Shown here: positions 37,291-50,135 of the stretch, piece by piece
How the letters are laid out: every line of letters starts with the position of its first letter
Position numbering within the stretch: the first letter of the stretch is position 1
DNA from: Nomia melanderi
Taxonomy: Eukaryota; Arthropoda; Insecta; Hymenoptera; Halictidae
NCBI RefSeq assembly: GCF_051020985.1
Contig: NW_027475133.1
Span: forward strand, 2,170,001-2,234,000
Reading direction: 5' to 3'
Length of the DNA stretch: 64,000 bases
Program-made: the position numbers and the translations under genes
The notes under the pieces: model-generated
Seen by the model: only the letters and a program-made list of their open reading frames with translations
Told to the model about the DNA's origin: nothing
The model's database searches: none

Positions 37291-37743
37291 CATGGGGCAG
37301 GACACTCAGGGTCAGTGAAAAATCCAATATATATGTGGTGATATCTCGGGTGCTATTACAGAGAGCGCAATAAATCAAAGTGCATTGTCTGTAGGAGACG
37401 CTGGCGCATGAACCTGTTCAGCGGGAACGTTCTCGGACCACCAGGGGCCGAGAAAACGACCGTCTCATGGGGCCGGACGCTCAGGGTCAGTGAAAAATCC
37501 AATATATATCTGGTGATATCTCGGGTGCTATTAGAGATAGCGCAATAAACCAAAGTGAATTATCTGCAGGAGGCCCTGGCGCATGAATCTGTGCAACGGG
37601 AACGACCTCGGACCACCAGGGGCCGAGACATCCACCGTCTCATGGGGCCGGACACTCAGGGTCAGGGAAAAATCCAATATAGATCTGGTGATATCTCGGG
37701 TGCTATTACAGATAGCGCAATAAATCAAAGTGCATTGTCTGTA

Positions 37744-37919
37744 GGAGACCCTGGCGCATGAATCTGTGCAGCGGGAACGACCTCGGACCACCAGGGGCCG
37801 AGGAAAGCACCGTCTCGAGGGGGCCGGACACTCTGGGCCAGGGAAAAATCCAATATATATGTGGTGATATCTCGGGTGCTATTACAGATAACGCAATAAA
37901 TCAAAGTGCATTGTCTGTA
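37744..37919 (+). repeat. CTCGAG marker monomer, copy 4, 176 bp
   Basis: Same extra base and linked markers as the copies in zone 1, now 34 kb away. It has CGAGGAAAGCACC and CTGGGCCAGGG, shared only with the copy at 40020. The CCTAGGACC/AACTACAG partner monomer follows at 37920. Confidence 0.88.
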
Positions 37920-40019
37920 GGAGGCCCTGGCGCATGAATCTGTGCAGCGGGAACGACCTAGGACCACCAGGGGCCGAGAAAACTACAGTCTCATGGGGCC
38001 GGACACTCAGGGTCAGGGGAAAATCCAATATATATCTGGTGATATCTCTGGTGCTATTACAGATAGCGCAATAAATCAAAGTGCATTGTCTGTAGGAGGC
38101 CCTGGCGCATAAATGTGGCCAGCGGGAACGACCTCGGACCATCAGGGGCCGAGAAAACCACCGTCTCATGGGGCCGGACACTCAGGGTCAGGGGAAAATC
38201 CAATATTTATCTGGTGATATCTTGGGTGCTATTACAGATAGCGCAATAAATCAAAGTGCATTGTCTGTAGGAGGCCCTGGCGCATGAATCTGTGCAGCGG
38301 GAAGGACCTCGGACTACCAGGGGCCGAGAAAACCACCGTCCCGAGGGGCCGGACACTTAGGGTCAGTGAAAAATCCAATATCTATCTGGTGATATCTCGG
38401 GTGCTATTACAGATAGCGCAATAAATCAAAGTGAATTATCTGCAGGAGGCCCTGGCGCATGAATTTGTGCAAGGGGAACGACCTCGGACCACCAGGGGCC
38501 GAGAAAACCACAGTCTCATGGGGCCGGACACACAGGGTCAGGGAAAAATTCAATATATATCTGGTGATATCTTGGGTGCTATTAGAGATAGCGCAATAAA
38601 CCAAAGTGAATTATCTGCAGGAGGCCCTGGCGCATGAATCTGTGCAACGGGAACGACCTCGGACCACCAGGGGCCGAAAAAACCACAGTCTCATGGGGCC
38701 GGACACTCAGGGTCAGGGAAAAATCCAATATATATCTGGTGATATCTCGGGTGCTATTAAAGATAGCGCAATAAACTAAAGTGAATTATCTGCAGGAGGC
38801 CCTGGCGCATGAATGTGAGCAGCGGGAACGACCTCGGACCACCAGGGGCCGAGAAAACCGCAGTCTGATGGGGCCGGACACTCAGGGTCAGGGAAAAATC
38901 CAATATATATCTGGTGTTATCTAGGGCGCTATTAGAGATAGCGCAATAAGCCAAAGGGAATTATCTGCAGGAGGCCCTGGCGCATGAATGTGTGCAGCGG
39001 GAACGGCCTCGGACCACCAGGGGCCGAGAAAACTACAGTCTCATGGTGCCGCACACTCAGGGTCAGGGGAAAATCCAATATAAATCTGGTGATATCTCGG
39101 GTGCTATTAGAGATAGCGCAATAAACCAAGGTGAATTATCTGCAGGAGGCCCTGGCGCATGAATCTGTGCAACGGGAACGACCCCGGACCACCAGGGGCC
39201 GAGAAAACGACAGTCTCAAGGGGCCGGACACTCAGGGTCAGGGGAAAATCCAATATATATCTGGTTATATCACGGGTGCTATTACAGATAGCGCAATAAA
39301 TCAAAGTGCATTGTCTGTAGGAGGCCCTGGCGCATAAATGTGGCCAGCGGGAACGACCTCGGACCACCAGGGGCCGAGAAAACGACCGTCTCATGGGGCC
39401 GGACGCTCAGGGTCAGTGAAAAATCCAATATATATCTGGTGATATCTCGGGTGCTATTAGAGATAGCGCAATAAACCAAAGTGAATTATCTGCAGGAGGC
39501 CCTGGCGCATGAATCTGTGCAACGGGAACGACCTCGGACCACCAGGGGCCGAGAAAACCACAGTCTCATGGGGCCGGATACTCAGGGTCAGGGGAAAATC
39601 CAATATAGATCTGGTGATATCTCGGGTGCTATTACAGATAGCGCAATAAATCATAGTGCATTGTCTGTAGGAGGCCCTGGCGCATGAATCTGGCCAGCGG
39701 GAACGACCTCGGACCACCAGCGGCCGAGAAAACCACCGTCTCATGGGGCCGGACACTCAGGGTCGGGGAAAAATCCAATATATATCTGGTGATATCTCGG
39801 GTGCTATTAGAGATAGAGCAATAAACCAAAGTGAATTGTCTGCAGGAGGCCCTGGCGCATGAATCTGTGCAGCGGGAACGATCTCGGACCATCAGGGGCC
39901 GAGACATCCACCGTATCATGGGGCCGGACACTCAGGGTCGGGGAAAAATCCAATATATATCTGGTGATATCTCGGGTGCTATTAGAGATAGAGCAATAAA
40001 CCAAAGTGAATTGTCTGCA

Positions 40020-40195
40020 GGAGGCCCTGGCGCCTGAAGCTGTGCAGCGGGAACGACCTCGGACCACCAGGGGCCGAGGAAAGCACCGTCTCGAGGGGGC
40101 CGGACACTCTGGGCCAGGGAAAAATCCAATATATATGTGGTGATATCTCGGGTGCTATTACAGATAACGCAATAAATCAAAGTGAATTGTCTGCA
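40020..40195 (+). repeat. CTCGAG marker monomer, copy 5, 176 bp
   Basis: Nearly identical in its middle to the copy at 37744 (GAGGAAAGCACC, GGGCCAGGG). It combines this with the GCGCCTGAAGCTGTG start of the copy at 3450. The downstream partner is different here (AAAACCGCAG), so an exchange broke the usual pairing. Confidence 0.87.
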
Positions 40196-43100
40196 GGAGG
40201 CCCTGGCGCATGAATCTGTGCAGCGGGAACGACCTCGGACCACCAGGGGCCGAGAAAACCGCAGTCTCATGGGGCCGGACACTCAGGGTCAGGGAAAAAT
40301 CCAATATATATCTGGTGATATCTCGGGCGCTATTAGAGATAGCGCAATAAATCAAAGTGCATTGTCTGTAGGAGGCCCTGGCGCATGAATCTGTGCAGCG
40401 GGAACGACCTCGGAACACCAGGGGCCGAGAAAACCACCGTCTCATGGGGCAGGACACTCAGGGTCAGTGAAAAATCCAATATATATCTGGTGATATCTCG
40501 GGTGCTACTACAGATAGCGCAATAAATCAAAGTGCATTGTCTGTAGGAGACGCTGGCGCATGAACCTGTTCAGCGGGAACGTTCTCGGACCACCAGGGGC
40601 CGAGAAAACGAACGTCTCATGGGGCCGGACGCTCAGGGTCAGTGAAAAATCCAATATATATCTGGTGATATCTCGGGTGCTATTAGAGATAGCGCAATAA
40701 ACCAAAGTGAATTATCTGCAGGAGGCCCTGGCGCATGAATCTGTGCAACGGGAACGACCTCGGACCACCAGGGGCCGAGAAAACCACAGTCTCATGGGGC
40801 CGGATACTCAGGGTCAGGGGAAAATCCAATATAGATCTGGTGATATCTCGGGTGCTATTACAGATAGCGCAATAAATCATAGTGCATTGTCTGTAGGAGG
40901 CCCTGGCGCATGAATCTGGCCAGCGGGAACGACCTCGGACCACCAGCGGCCGAGAAAACCACCGTCTCATGGGGCCGGACACTCAGGGTCGGGGAAAAAT
41001 CCAATATATATCTGGTGATATCTCGGGTGCTATTAGAGATAGCGCAATAAACAAAAGTGAATTGTCTGCAGGAGGCCCTGGCGCATGAATCTGTGCAGCG
41101 GGAACGACCTCGGAACACCAGGGGCCGAGAAAACCGCAGTCTCATGGGGCCGGACACTCAGGGTCAGGGAAAAATCCAATATATATCTGGTGATATCTCG
41201 GGCGCTATTAGAGATAGCGCAATAAATCAAAGTGCATTGTCTGTAGGAGGCCCTGGCGCATGAATCTGTGCAGCGGGAACGACCTCGGAACACCAGGGGC
41301 CGAGAAAACCACCGTCTCATTGGGCAGGACACTCAGGGTCAGTGAAAAATCCAATATATATCTGTTGATATCTCGGGCGCTATTAGAGATAGCGCAATAA
41401 ATCAAAGTGAATTATCTGCAGGAGGCCCTAGCGCATGAATCTGTGCAGCGGGAACGACCTCGGACCACCAGGGGCCGAGAAAACCACCGTCTCATGGGGC
41501 CGGACACTCAGGGTCAGGGAAAAATCCAATATATATCTGGTGATATCTCGGGTGCTATTACAGATAGCGCAATAAATCAAATTGCATTGTCTGTAGGAGG
41601 CCCTGGCGCATAAATGTGGACAGCGGGAACGACCTCGGACCATCAGGGGCCGAGAAAACCGCCGTCTCATGGGGCCGGACACTCAGGGTCAGGGGAAAAT
41701 CCAATATTTATCTGGTGATATCTTGGGTGCTATTAGAGATAGCGCAATAAATCAAAGTGAATTATCTGCAGGAGGCCCTAGCGCATGAATCTGTGCAGCG
41801 GGAACGACCTCGGACCACCAGGGGCCGAGAAAACCACCGTCTCATGGGGCCGGACACTCAGGGTCAGGGGAAAATCCAATATTTATCTGGTGATATCTTG
41901 GGTGCTATTACAGATAGCGCAATAAATCAAAGTGCATTGTCTGTAGGAGGCCCTGGCGCATGAATCTGTGCAGCGGGAACGACCTCGGACCACCAGGGGC
42001 CGAGAAAACCACAGTCTCATGGGGCCGGACACTCAGGGTCAGGGAAAAATTCAATATATATCTGGTGATATCTTGGGTGCTATTACAGATAGCGCAATAA
42101 ACCAAAGTGAATTGTCTGCAGGAGGCCCTGGCGCATGAATCTGTGCAGCGGGAACGACCTCGGACCACCAGGGGCCGAGAAAACCGCAGTCTCATGGGGC
42201 CGGACACTCTGGGTCAGGGAAAAATCCAATATATATCTGGTGATATCTCGGGCGCTATTAGAGATAGCGCAATAAATCAAAGTGCATTGTCTGTAGGAGG
42301 CCCTGGCGCATGAATCTGTGCAGCGGGAACGACCTCGGAACACCAGGGGCCGAGAAAACCACCGTCTCATTGGGCAGGACACTCAGGGTCAGTGAAAAAT
42401 CCAATATATATCTGGTGATATCTCGGGTGCTATTACAGATAGCGCAATAAATCATAGTGCATTGTCTGTAGGAGACGCTGGCGCATGAACCTGTTCAGCG
42501 GGAACGTTCTCGGACCACCAGGGGCCGAGAAAACGACCGTCTCATGGGGCCGGACGCTCAGGGTCAGTGAAAAATCCAATATATATCTGGTGATATCTCG
42601 GGTGCTATTAGAGATAGCGCAATAAACCAAAGTGAATTATCTGCTGGAGGCCCTGGCGCATGAATCTGTGCAACGGGAACGACCTCGGACCACCAGGGGC
42701 CGAGAAAACCACAGTCTCATGGGGCCGGATACTCAGGGTCAGGGGAAAATCCAATATAGATCTGGTGATATCTCGGGTGCTATTACAGATAGCGCAATAA
42801 ATCATAGTGCATTGTCTGTAGGAGGCCCTGGCGCATGAATCTGGCCAGCGGGAACGACCTCGGACCACCAGCGGCCGAGAAAACCACCGTTTCATGGGGC
42901 CGGACACTCAGGGTCGGGGAAAAATCCAATATATATCTGGTGATATCTCGGGTGCTATTAGAGATAGCGCAATAAACCAAAGTGAATTGTCTGCAGGAGG
43001 CCCTGGCGCATGAATCTGTGCAGCGGGAACGATCTCGGACCATCAGGGGCCGAGACATCCACCGTCTCATGGGGCCGGACACTCAGGGTCAGGGAAAAAT

Positions 43101-44111
43101 CCAATATATATCTGGTGATATCTCGGGTGCTATTACAGATAGCGCAATAAATCAAAGTGCACTGTCTGTAGGAGGCCCTGGCGCATGAATCTGTGCAGCG
43201 GGAACGACCTCGGACCACCAGGGGCCGAGAAAACCACAGTCTCATGGGGCCGGACACTCAGGGTCAGGGCAAAATCCAATATATATCTGGTGATATCTCG
43301 GGTGCTATTAGAGATAGCGCAATAAACCAAAGTGAGTTATCTGCAGGAGGCCCTGGCGCATGAATCTGTGCAACGGGAACGACCTCGGACCACCAGGGGC
43401 CGAAAAAACCACAGTCTCATGGGGCCGGACACTCAGGGTCAGGGAAAAATCCAATATATATCTGGTGATATCTCGGGTGCTATTACAGATAGCGCAATAA
43501 ATCAAAGTGCATTGTCTGTAGGAGGCCCTGGCGCATGAATCTGTGCAGCGGGAACGACCTCGGACCACCAGGGGCCGAGAAAACCGCAGTCTCATGGGGC
43601 CGGACACTCAGGGTCAGGGAAAAATCCAATATATATCTGGTGATATCTCGGGCGCTATTAGAGATAGCGCAATAAGCCAAAGGGAATTATCTGCAGGAGG
43701 CCCTGGCGCATGCATCTGTGCAGCGGGAACGACCTAGGACCACCAGGGACCGAGAAAACCACCGTCTCATGGGGCCGGACACTCAGGGTCAGGGAAAAAT
43801 CCAATATATATCTGGTGATATCTCTTGTGCTATTAGAGATAGCGCAATAAACGAAAGTGAATTATCTGCAGGAGGCCCTGGCGCATGAATCTGTGCAGCG
43901 GGAACGACCGCGGACCACCAGGGGCCGAAAAATCCACAGTCTCATGGGGCCGGACACTCAGGGTCAGGGAAAAATCCAATATATATCTGGTGATATCTTG
44001 GGTGCTATTAGATATAGCGCAATAAACCAAAGTGAATTATCTGCAGGAGGCCCTGGCGCATGAATCTGTGCAACGGGAACGACCTCGGACCACCAGGGGC
44101 CGAAAAATCCA

Positions 44112-45140
44112 CAGTCTCATGGGGCCGGACACTCAGGGTCAGGGAAAAATCCAATATATATCTGTTGATATCTCGGGCGCTATTAGAGATAGCGCAATAA
44201 ACCAAAGTGAATTATCTGCAGGAGGCCCTGGCGCATGAATCTGTGCAGCGGGAACGACCTCGGACCACCAGGGGCCGAGAAAACCACCGTCTCATGGGGC
44301 CGGACACTCAGGGTCAGGGAAAAATCCAATATATATCTGGTGATATCTCGGGTGCTATTACAGATAGCGCAATAAGTCAAAGTGCATTGTCTGTAGGAGG
44401 CCCTGGCGCATGAATCTGTGAAGCGGCAACGACCTCGGACCACCAGGGGCCGAGAAAACCACAGTCTCATGGGGCCGGACACTCAGGGTCAGGGGAAAAT
44501 CCAGTTTATATCTGGTGATATCTCGGGTGCTATTAGAGACAGCGCAATAAACCAAAGTGAATTCTCTGCAGGAGGCCCTGGCGCATGAATCTGTGCAGCG
44601 GGAACGACCTCGGACCACCAGGGGCGGAAAAAACCACAGTCTCATGGGGCCGGACACTCAGGGTCAGGGGAAAATCCAGTATATATCTGTTGATATCTCG
44701 GGTGCTATTAGAGATAGCGCAATAAACCAAAGTGAATTATCTGCAGGAGGCCCTGGCGCATGAATCTGTGCAACGGTAACGACCTCGGACCACCAGGGGT
44801 CGAAAAAACAACAGTCTCATGGGGCCGGTCACTCAGGGTCAGGGAAAAATCCAATATATATCTGGTGATATCTCGGGTGCTATTACAGAGAGGGCAATAA
44901 ATCAAAGTGCATTGTCTGTAGGAGGCCCTGGCGCATGAATCTGTGCAGCGGGAACGACCTCGGACCACCAGGGGCCGAGAAAACCACAGTCTCATGGGGC
45001 GGACACTCAGGGTCAGGGGAAAATCCAATATATATCTGGTGATATCTCGGGTGCTATTAAAGATAGCGCAATAAGCCAAAGGGAATTATCTGCAGGAGGC
45101 CCTGGCGCATGCATCTGTGCAGCGGGAACGACCTAGGACC
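44112..45140. repeat. Duplicated stretch with a one-monomer difference, copy 1
   Basis: The part at 44112-44590 matches 46912-47390 at 2800 bp (16 monomers). The part at 44720-45140 matches 47345-47765 at 2625 bp (15 monomers). One monomer is therefore missing from the second copy. Marks are CCAGTTTATATC, AACGGTAACG, GGGGTCGAAAAAAC and the one-base loss in CATGGGGCGGAC at 45000 and 47625. Confidence 0.83.
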
Positions 45141-45444
45141 ACCAGGGGCCGAGAAAACCACCGTCTCATGGGGCCGGACACTCAGGGTCAGGGAAAAATC
45201 CAATATATATCTGGTGATATCTCGGGTGCTATTAGAGATAGCGCAATAAATCAAATTGCATTGTCTGTAGGAGGCCCTGGCGCATAAATGTGGACAGCGG
45301 GAACGACCTCGGACCATCAGGGGCCGAGAAAACCACCGTCTCATGGGGCCGGACACTCAGGGTCAGGGGAAAATCCAATATTTATCTGGTGATATCTTGG
45401 GTGCTATTACAGATAGCGCAATAAATCAAAGTGCATTGTCTGTA

Positions 45445-45620
45445 GGAGGCCCTGGCGCATGAATCTGTGCAGCGGGAACGACCTCGGACCACCAGGGGCC
45501 GAGAAAACCACAGTCTCATGGGGCCGGACACTCAGGGTCAGGGAAAAATTCAATATATATCTGGTGATATCTTGGGTGCTATTAATAGATAGCGCAATAA
45601 ACCAAAGTGAGTTATCTGCA
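45445..45620 (+). repeat. 176-bp monomer with inserted base near the dyad
   Basis: Reads TATTAATAGATAGC where TATTAGAGATAGC or TATTACAGATAGC is expected, a one-base gain inside the 139-143 spacer. It falls close to a change in duplication register and could mark an exchange point. Confidence 0.7.
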
Positions 45621-48164
45621 GGAGGCCCTGGCGCATGAATCTGTGCAACGGGAACGACCTCGGACCACCAGGGGCCGAAAAAACCACAGTCTCATGGGGC
45701 CGGACACTCAGGGTCAGGGAAAAATCCAATATATATCTGGTGATATCTCGGGTGCTATTACAGATAGCGCAATAAATCAAAGTGCATTGTCTGTAGGAGG
45801 CCCTGGCGCATGAATCTGTGCAGCGGGAACGACCTCGGACCACCAGGGGCCGTGAAAACCACAGTCTCATGGGGCCGGACACTCAGGGTCAGGGGAAAAT
45901 CCAATATATATCTGGTGATATCTCGTGTGCTATTAAAGATAGCGCAATAAACTAAAGTGAATTATCTGCAGGAGGCCCTGGCGCATGAATGTGTGCAACG
46001 GGAACGACCTCGGACCACCAGGGGCCGAAAAAACCACAGTCTCATGGGGCCGGACACTCAGGGTCAGGGAAAAATCCAATATATATCTGGTGATATCTCG
46101 TGTGCTATTAAAGATAGCGCAATAAACTAAAGTGAATTATCTGCAGGAGGCCCTGGCGCATGAATGTGTGCAACGGGAACGACCTCGGACCACCAGGGGC
46201 CGAAAAAACCACAGTCTCATGGGGCCGGACACTCAGGGTCAGGGAAAAATCCAATATATATCTGGTGATATCTCGGGCGCTATTAGAGATAGCGCAATAA
46301 GCCAAAGGGAATTATCTGCAGGAGGCCCTGGCGCATGCATCTGTGCAGCGGGAACGACCTAGGACCACCAGGGACCGAGAAAACCACCGTCTCATGGGGC
46401 CGGACACTCAGGGTAAGGGAAAAATCCAATATATATCTGGTGATATCTCGGGTGCTATTAGAGATAGCGTAGTAAACCAAAGTGAATTATCTGCAGGAGG
46501 CCCTGGCGCAAGAATCTGTGCAGCGGGAACGACCTCGGACGACCAGGGGCCGAGACAACAACCGTCTCATGGGGCCGGACACTCAGGGTCAGGGAAAAAT
46601 CCAATATATATCTGGTGATATCTTGGGTGCTATTAGAGATAGCGCAATAAACCAAAGTGAGTTATCTCCAGGAGGCCCTGGCGCCTGAAGCTGGGCAGCG
46701 GGAACGACCTCGGACCACCAGGGGCCGAGAAAACCACAGTCTCATGGGGCCGGACACTCAGGGTCAGGGGAAAATCCAATATATATCTCTTGATATCTCG
46801 GGTGCTATTAGAGATAGCGCAATAAACCATAGTGAATTATCTGCAGGAGGCCCTGGCGCATGAATGTGTGCAGCGGGAACGACCTCGGACCACCAGGAGC
46901 CGAGAAAACCGCAGTCTCATGGGGCCGGACACTCAGGGTCAGGGAAAAATCCAATATATATCTGTTGATATCTCGGGCGCTATTAGAGATAGCGCAATAA
47001 ACCAAAGTGAATTATCTGCAGGAGGCCCTGGCGCATGAATCTGTGCAGCGGGAACGACCTCGGCCCACCAGGGGCCGAGAAAACCACCGTCTCATGGGGC
47101 CGGACACTCAGGGTCAGGGAAAAATCCAATATATATCTGGTGATATCTCGGGTGCTATTACAGATAGCGCAATAAGTCAAAGTGCATTGTCTGTAGGAGG
47201 CCCTGGCGCATGAATCTGTGAAGCGGCAACGACCTCGGACCACCAGGGGCCGAGAAAACCACAGTCTCATGGGGCCGGACACTCAGGGTCAGGGGAAAAT
47301 CCAGTTTATATCTGGTGATATCTCGGGTGCTATTAGAGATAGCGCAATAAACCAAAGTGAATTATCTGCAGGAGGCCCTGGCGCATGAATCTGTGCAACG
47401 GTAACGACCTCGGACCACCAGGGGTCGAAAAAACAACAGTCTCATGGGGCCGGACTCTCAGGGTCAGGGAAAAATCCAATATATATCTGGTGATATCTCG
47501 GGTGCTATTACAGATAGCGCAAAAAATCAAAGTGCATTGTCTGTAGGAGGCCCTGGCGCACTAATCTGTTCTGCGGGAACGACCTCGGACCACCAGGGGC
47601 CGAGAAAACCACAGTCTCATGGGGCGGACACTCAGGGTCAGGGGAAAATCCAATATATATCTGGTGATATCTCGGGTGCTATTAAAGATAGCGCAATAAG
47701 CCAAATGGAATTATCTGCAGGAGGCCCTGGCGCATGCATCTGTGCAGCGGGAACGACCTAGGACCACCAGGGGCCGAGAAAACCACCGTCTCATGGGGCC
47801 GGACACTCAGGGTAAGGGAAAAATCCAATATATATCTGGTGATATCTCGGGTGCTATTCGAGATAGCGCAATAAACGAAAGGGAATTATCTGCAGGAGGC
47901 CCTGGCGCATGAATCTGTGCAGCGGGAACGACCGCGGACCACCAGGGGCCGAGAAAACCACCGTCTCATAGGGCCGGACACTCAGGTTCAGGGAAAAATC
48001 CAATATATATCTGGTGATATCTCGGGTGCTATTACAGATAGCGCAATAAACCAATGTGAGTCATCTGCAGGTGGCCCTGGCGCCTGAAGCTGTGCAGCGC
48101 GAACGACCTCGGACCACCAGGGGCCGAGAAAACCACCGTCTCATGGGGCCGGACACTCTGGGTC

Positions 48165-48655
48165 AGCGAAAAATCCAATATATATGTGGTGATACCTCGG
48201 GTGCTATTACAGATAGCGCAATAAATCAAAGTGCATTGTCTGTAGGAGGCCCTGGCGCATGAATCTGTGCAGCGGGAACGACCTCGGACCACCAGGGGCC
48301 GATAAAACTACAGTCTCATGCCGCCGGACACACAGGGTCTGGGGAAAATCCAATATATATCTGGTAATATCTCCGGTCCTATTACAGATAGCGAAATAAA
48401 TCAAAGTGCATTGTCTGTAGGAGGCCCTGGCGCATGAATCTGTGCAGCGGGAACGACCTCGGACCACCAGAGGCCGAGGAAACCACAGTCTCATGGGGCC
48501 GGACACTCAGGGTCAGGGAAAAATCCAATATATATCTGGTGATATCTTGGGTGCTATTACAGATAGAGCAATAAATCAAAGTGCATTGTCTGTAGGAGGC
48601 CCTGGCGCATGAATGTGTGCAGCGGGAACAACCTCGGACCACCAGGGGCCGAGAA
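48165..48655. repeat. 5-monomer-offset duplication, copy 1
   Basis: Matches 49039-49529 at 874 bp (five monomers less one base). Shared marks: GTCAGCGAAAAATCC, GATACCTCGGG, GATAAAACTACAG, GGGTCTGGGG, GGTAATATCTCCGG and GGGAACAACC. A nearby short segment, 46376-46622, matches 48650-48896 at 2274 bp (GTAGTAAACC, GCGCAAGAATC). Confidence 0.82.
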
Positions 48656-50135
48656 AACCACCGTCTCATGGGGCCGGACACTCAGGGTAAGGGAAAAATC
48701 CAATATATATCTGGTGATATCTCGGGTGCTATTAGAGATAGCGTAGTAAACCAAAGTGAATTATCTGCAGGAGGCCCTGGCGCAAGAATCTGTGCAGCGG
48801 GAACGACCTCGGACGACCAGGGGCCGAGACAACAACCGTCTCATGGGGCCGGACACTCAGGGTCAGGGAAAAATCCAATATATATCTGGTGATATCTCGG
48901 GCGCTATTAGAGATAGCGCAATAAACCAAAGTGAATTATCTGCAGGAGGCCCTGGCGCATGAATCTGTGCAGCGGGAACGACCTCGGCCCACCAGGGGCC
49001 GAGAAAACCACCGTCTCATGGGGCCGGACACTCAGGGTCAGCGAAAAATCCAATATATATGTGGTGATACCTCGGGTGCTATTACAGATAGCGCAATAAA
49101 TCAAAGTGCATTGTCTGTAGGAGGCCCTGGCGCATGAATCTGTGCAGCGGGAACGACCTCGGACCACCAGGGCCGATAAAACTACAGTCTCATGCGGCCG
49201 GACACACAGGGTCTGGGGAAAATCCAATATATATCTGGTAATATCTCCGGTCCTATTACAGATAGCGAAATAAATCAAAGTGCATTGTCTGTAGGAGGCC
49301 CTGGCGCATGAATCTGTGCAGCGGGAACGACCTCGGACCACCAGAGGCCGAGGAAACCACAGTCTCATGGGGCCGGACACTCAGGGTCAGGGAAAAATCC
49401 AATATATATCTGGTGATATCTTGGGTGCTATTACAGATAGAGCAATAAATCAAAGTGCATTGTCTGTAGGAGGCCCTGGCGCATGTATGTGTGCAGCGGG
49501 AACAACCTCGGACCACCAGGGGCCGAGAAAACCACAGTCTCATGGGGCCGGACACTCAGGGGCAGGGCAAAATCCAATATATATCTGGTGATATCTCGGG
49601 TGCTATTAGAGATAGCGCAATAAACCATAGTGAATTATCTGCAGGAGGCCCTGGCGCATGAATGTGTGCAGCGGGAACGACCTCGGACCACCAGGGGCCG
49701 CGAAAACGACAGTCTCAAGGGGCCGGACACTCAGGGTCAGGGGAAAATCCAATATATATCTGGTGATATCTCTGGTGCTATTACAGATAGCGCAATAAAT
49801 CAAAGTGCATGGTCTGTAGGAGGCCCTGGCGCATAAATGCGGCCAGCGGGAACGACCTCGGACCATCAGGGGCCGAGAAAACCACCGTCTCATGGGGCCG
49901 GACACTCAGGGTCAGGGAAAAATCCAATATATATCTGGTGATATCTCGGGCGCTATTAGGGATAGCGCAATAAGCCAAAGGGAATTATCTGCAGGAGGCC
50001 CTGGCGCATGCATCAGTGCAGCGGGAACGACCTAGGACCACCAGGGGCCGAGAAAACCACAGTCTCATGGGGCCGGACACTCAGAGTCAGTGAAAAATCC
50101 AATATATATCTGGTGATATCTCGGGTGCTATTACA

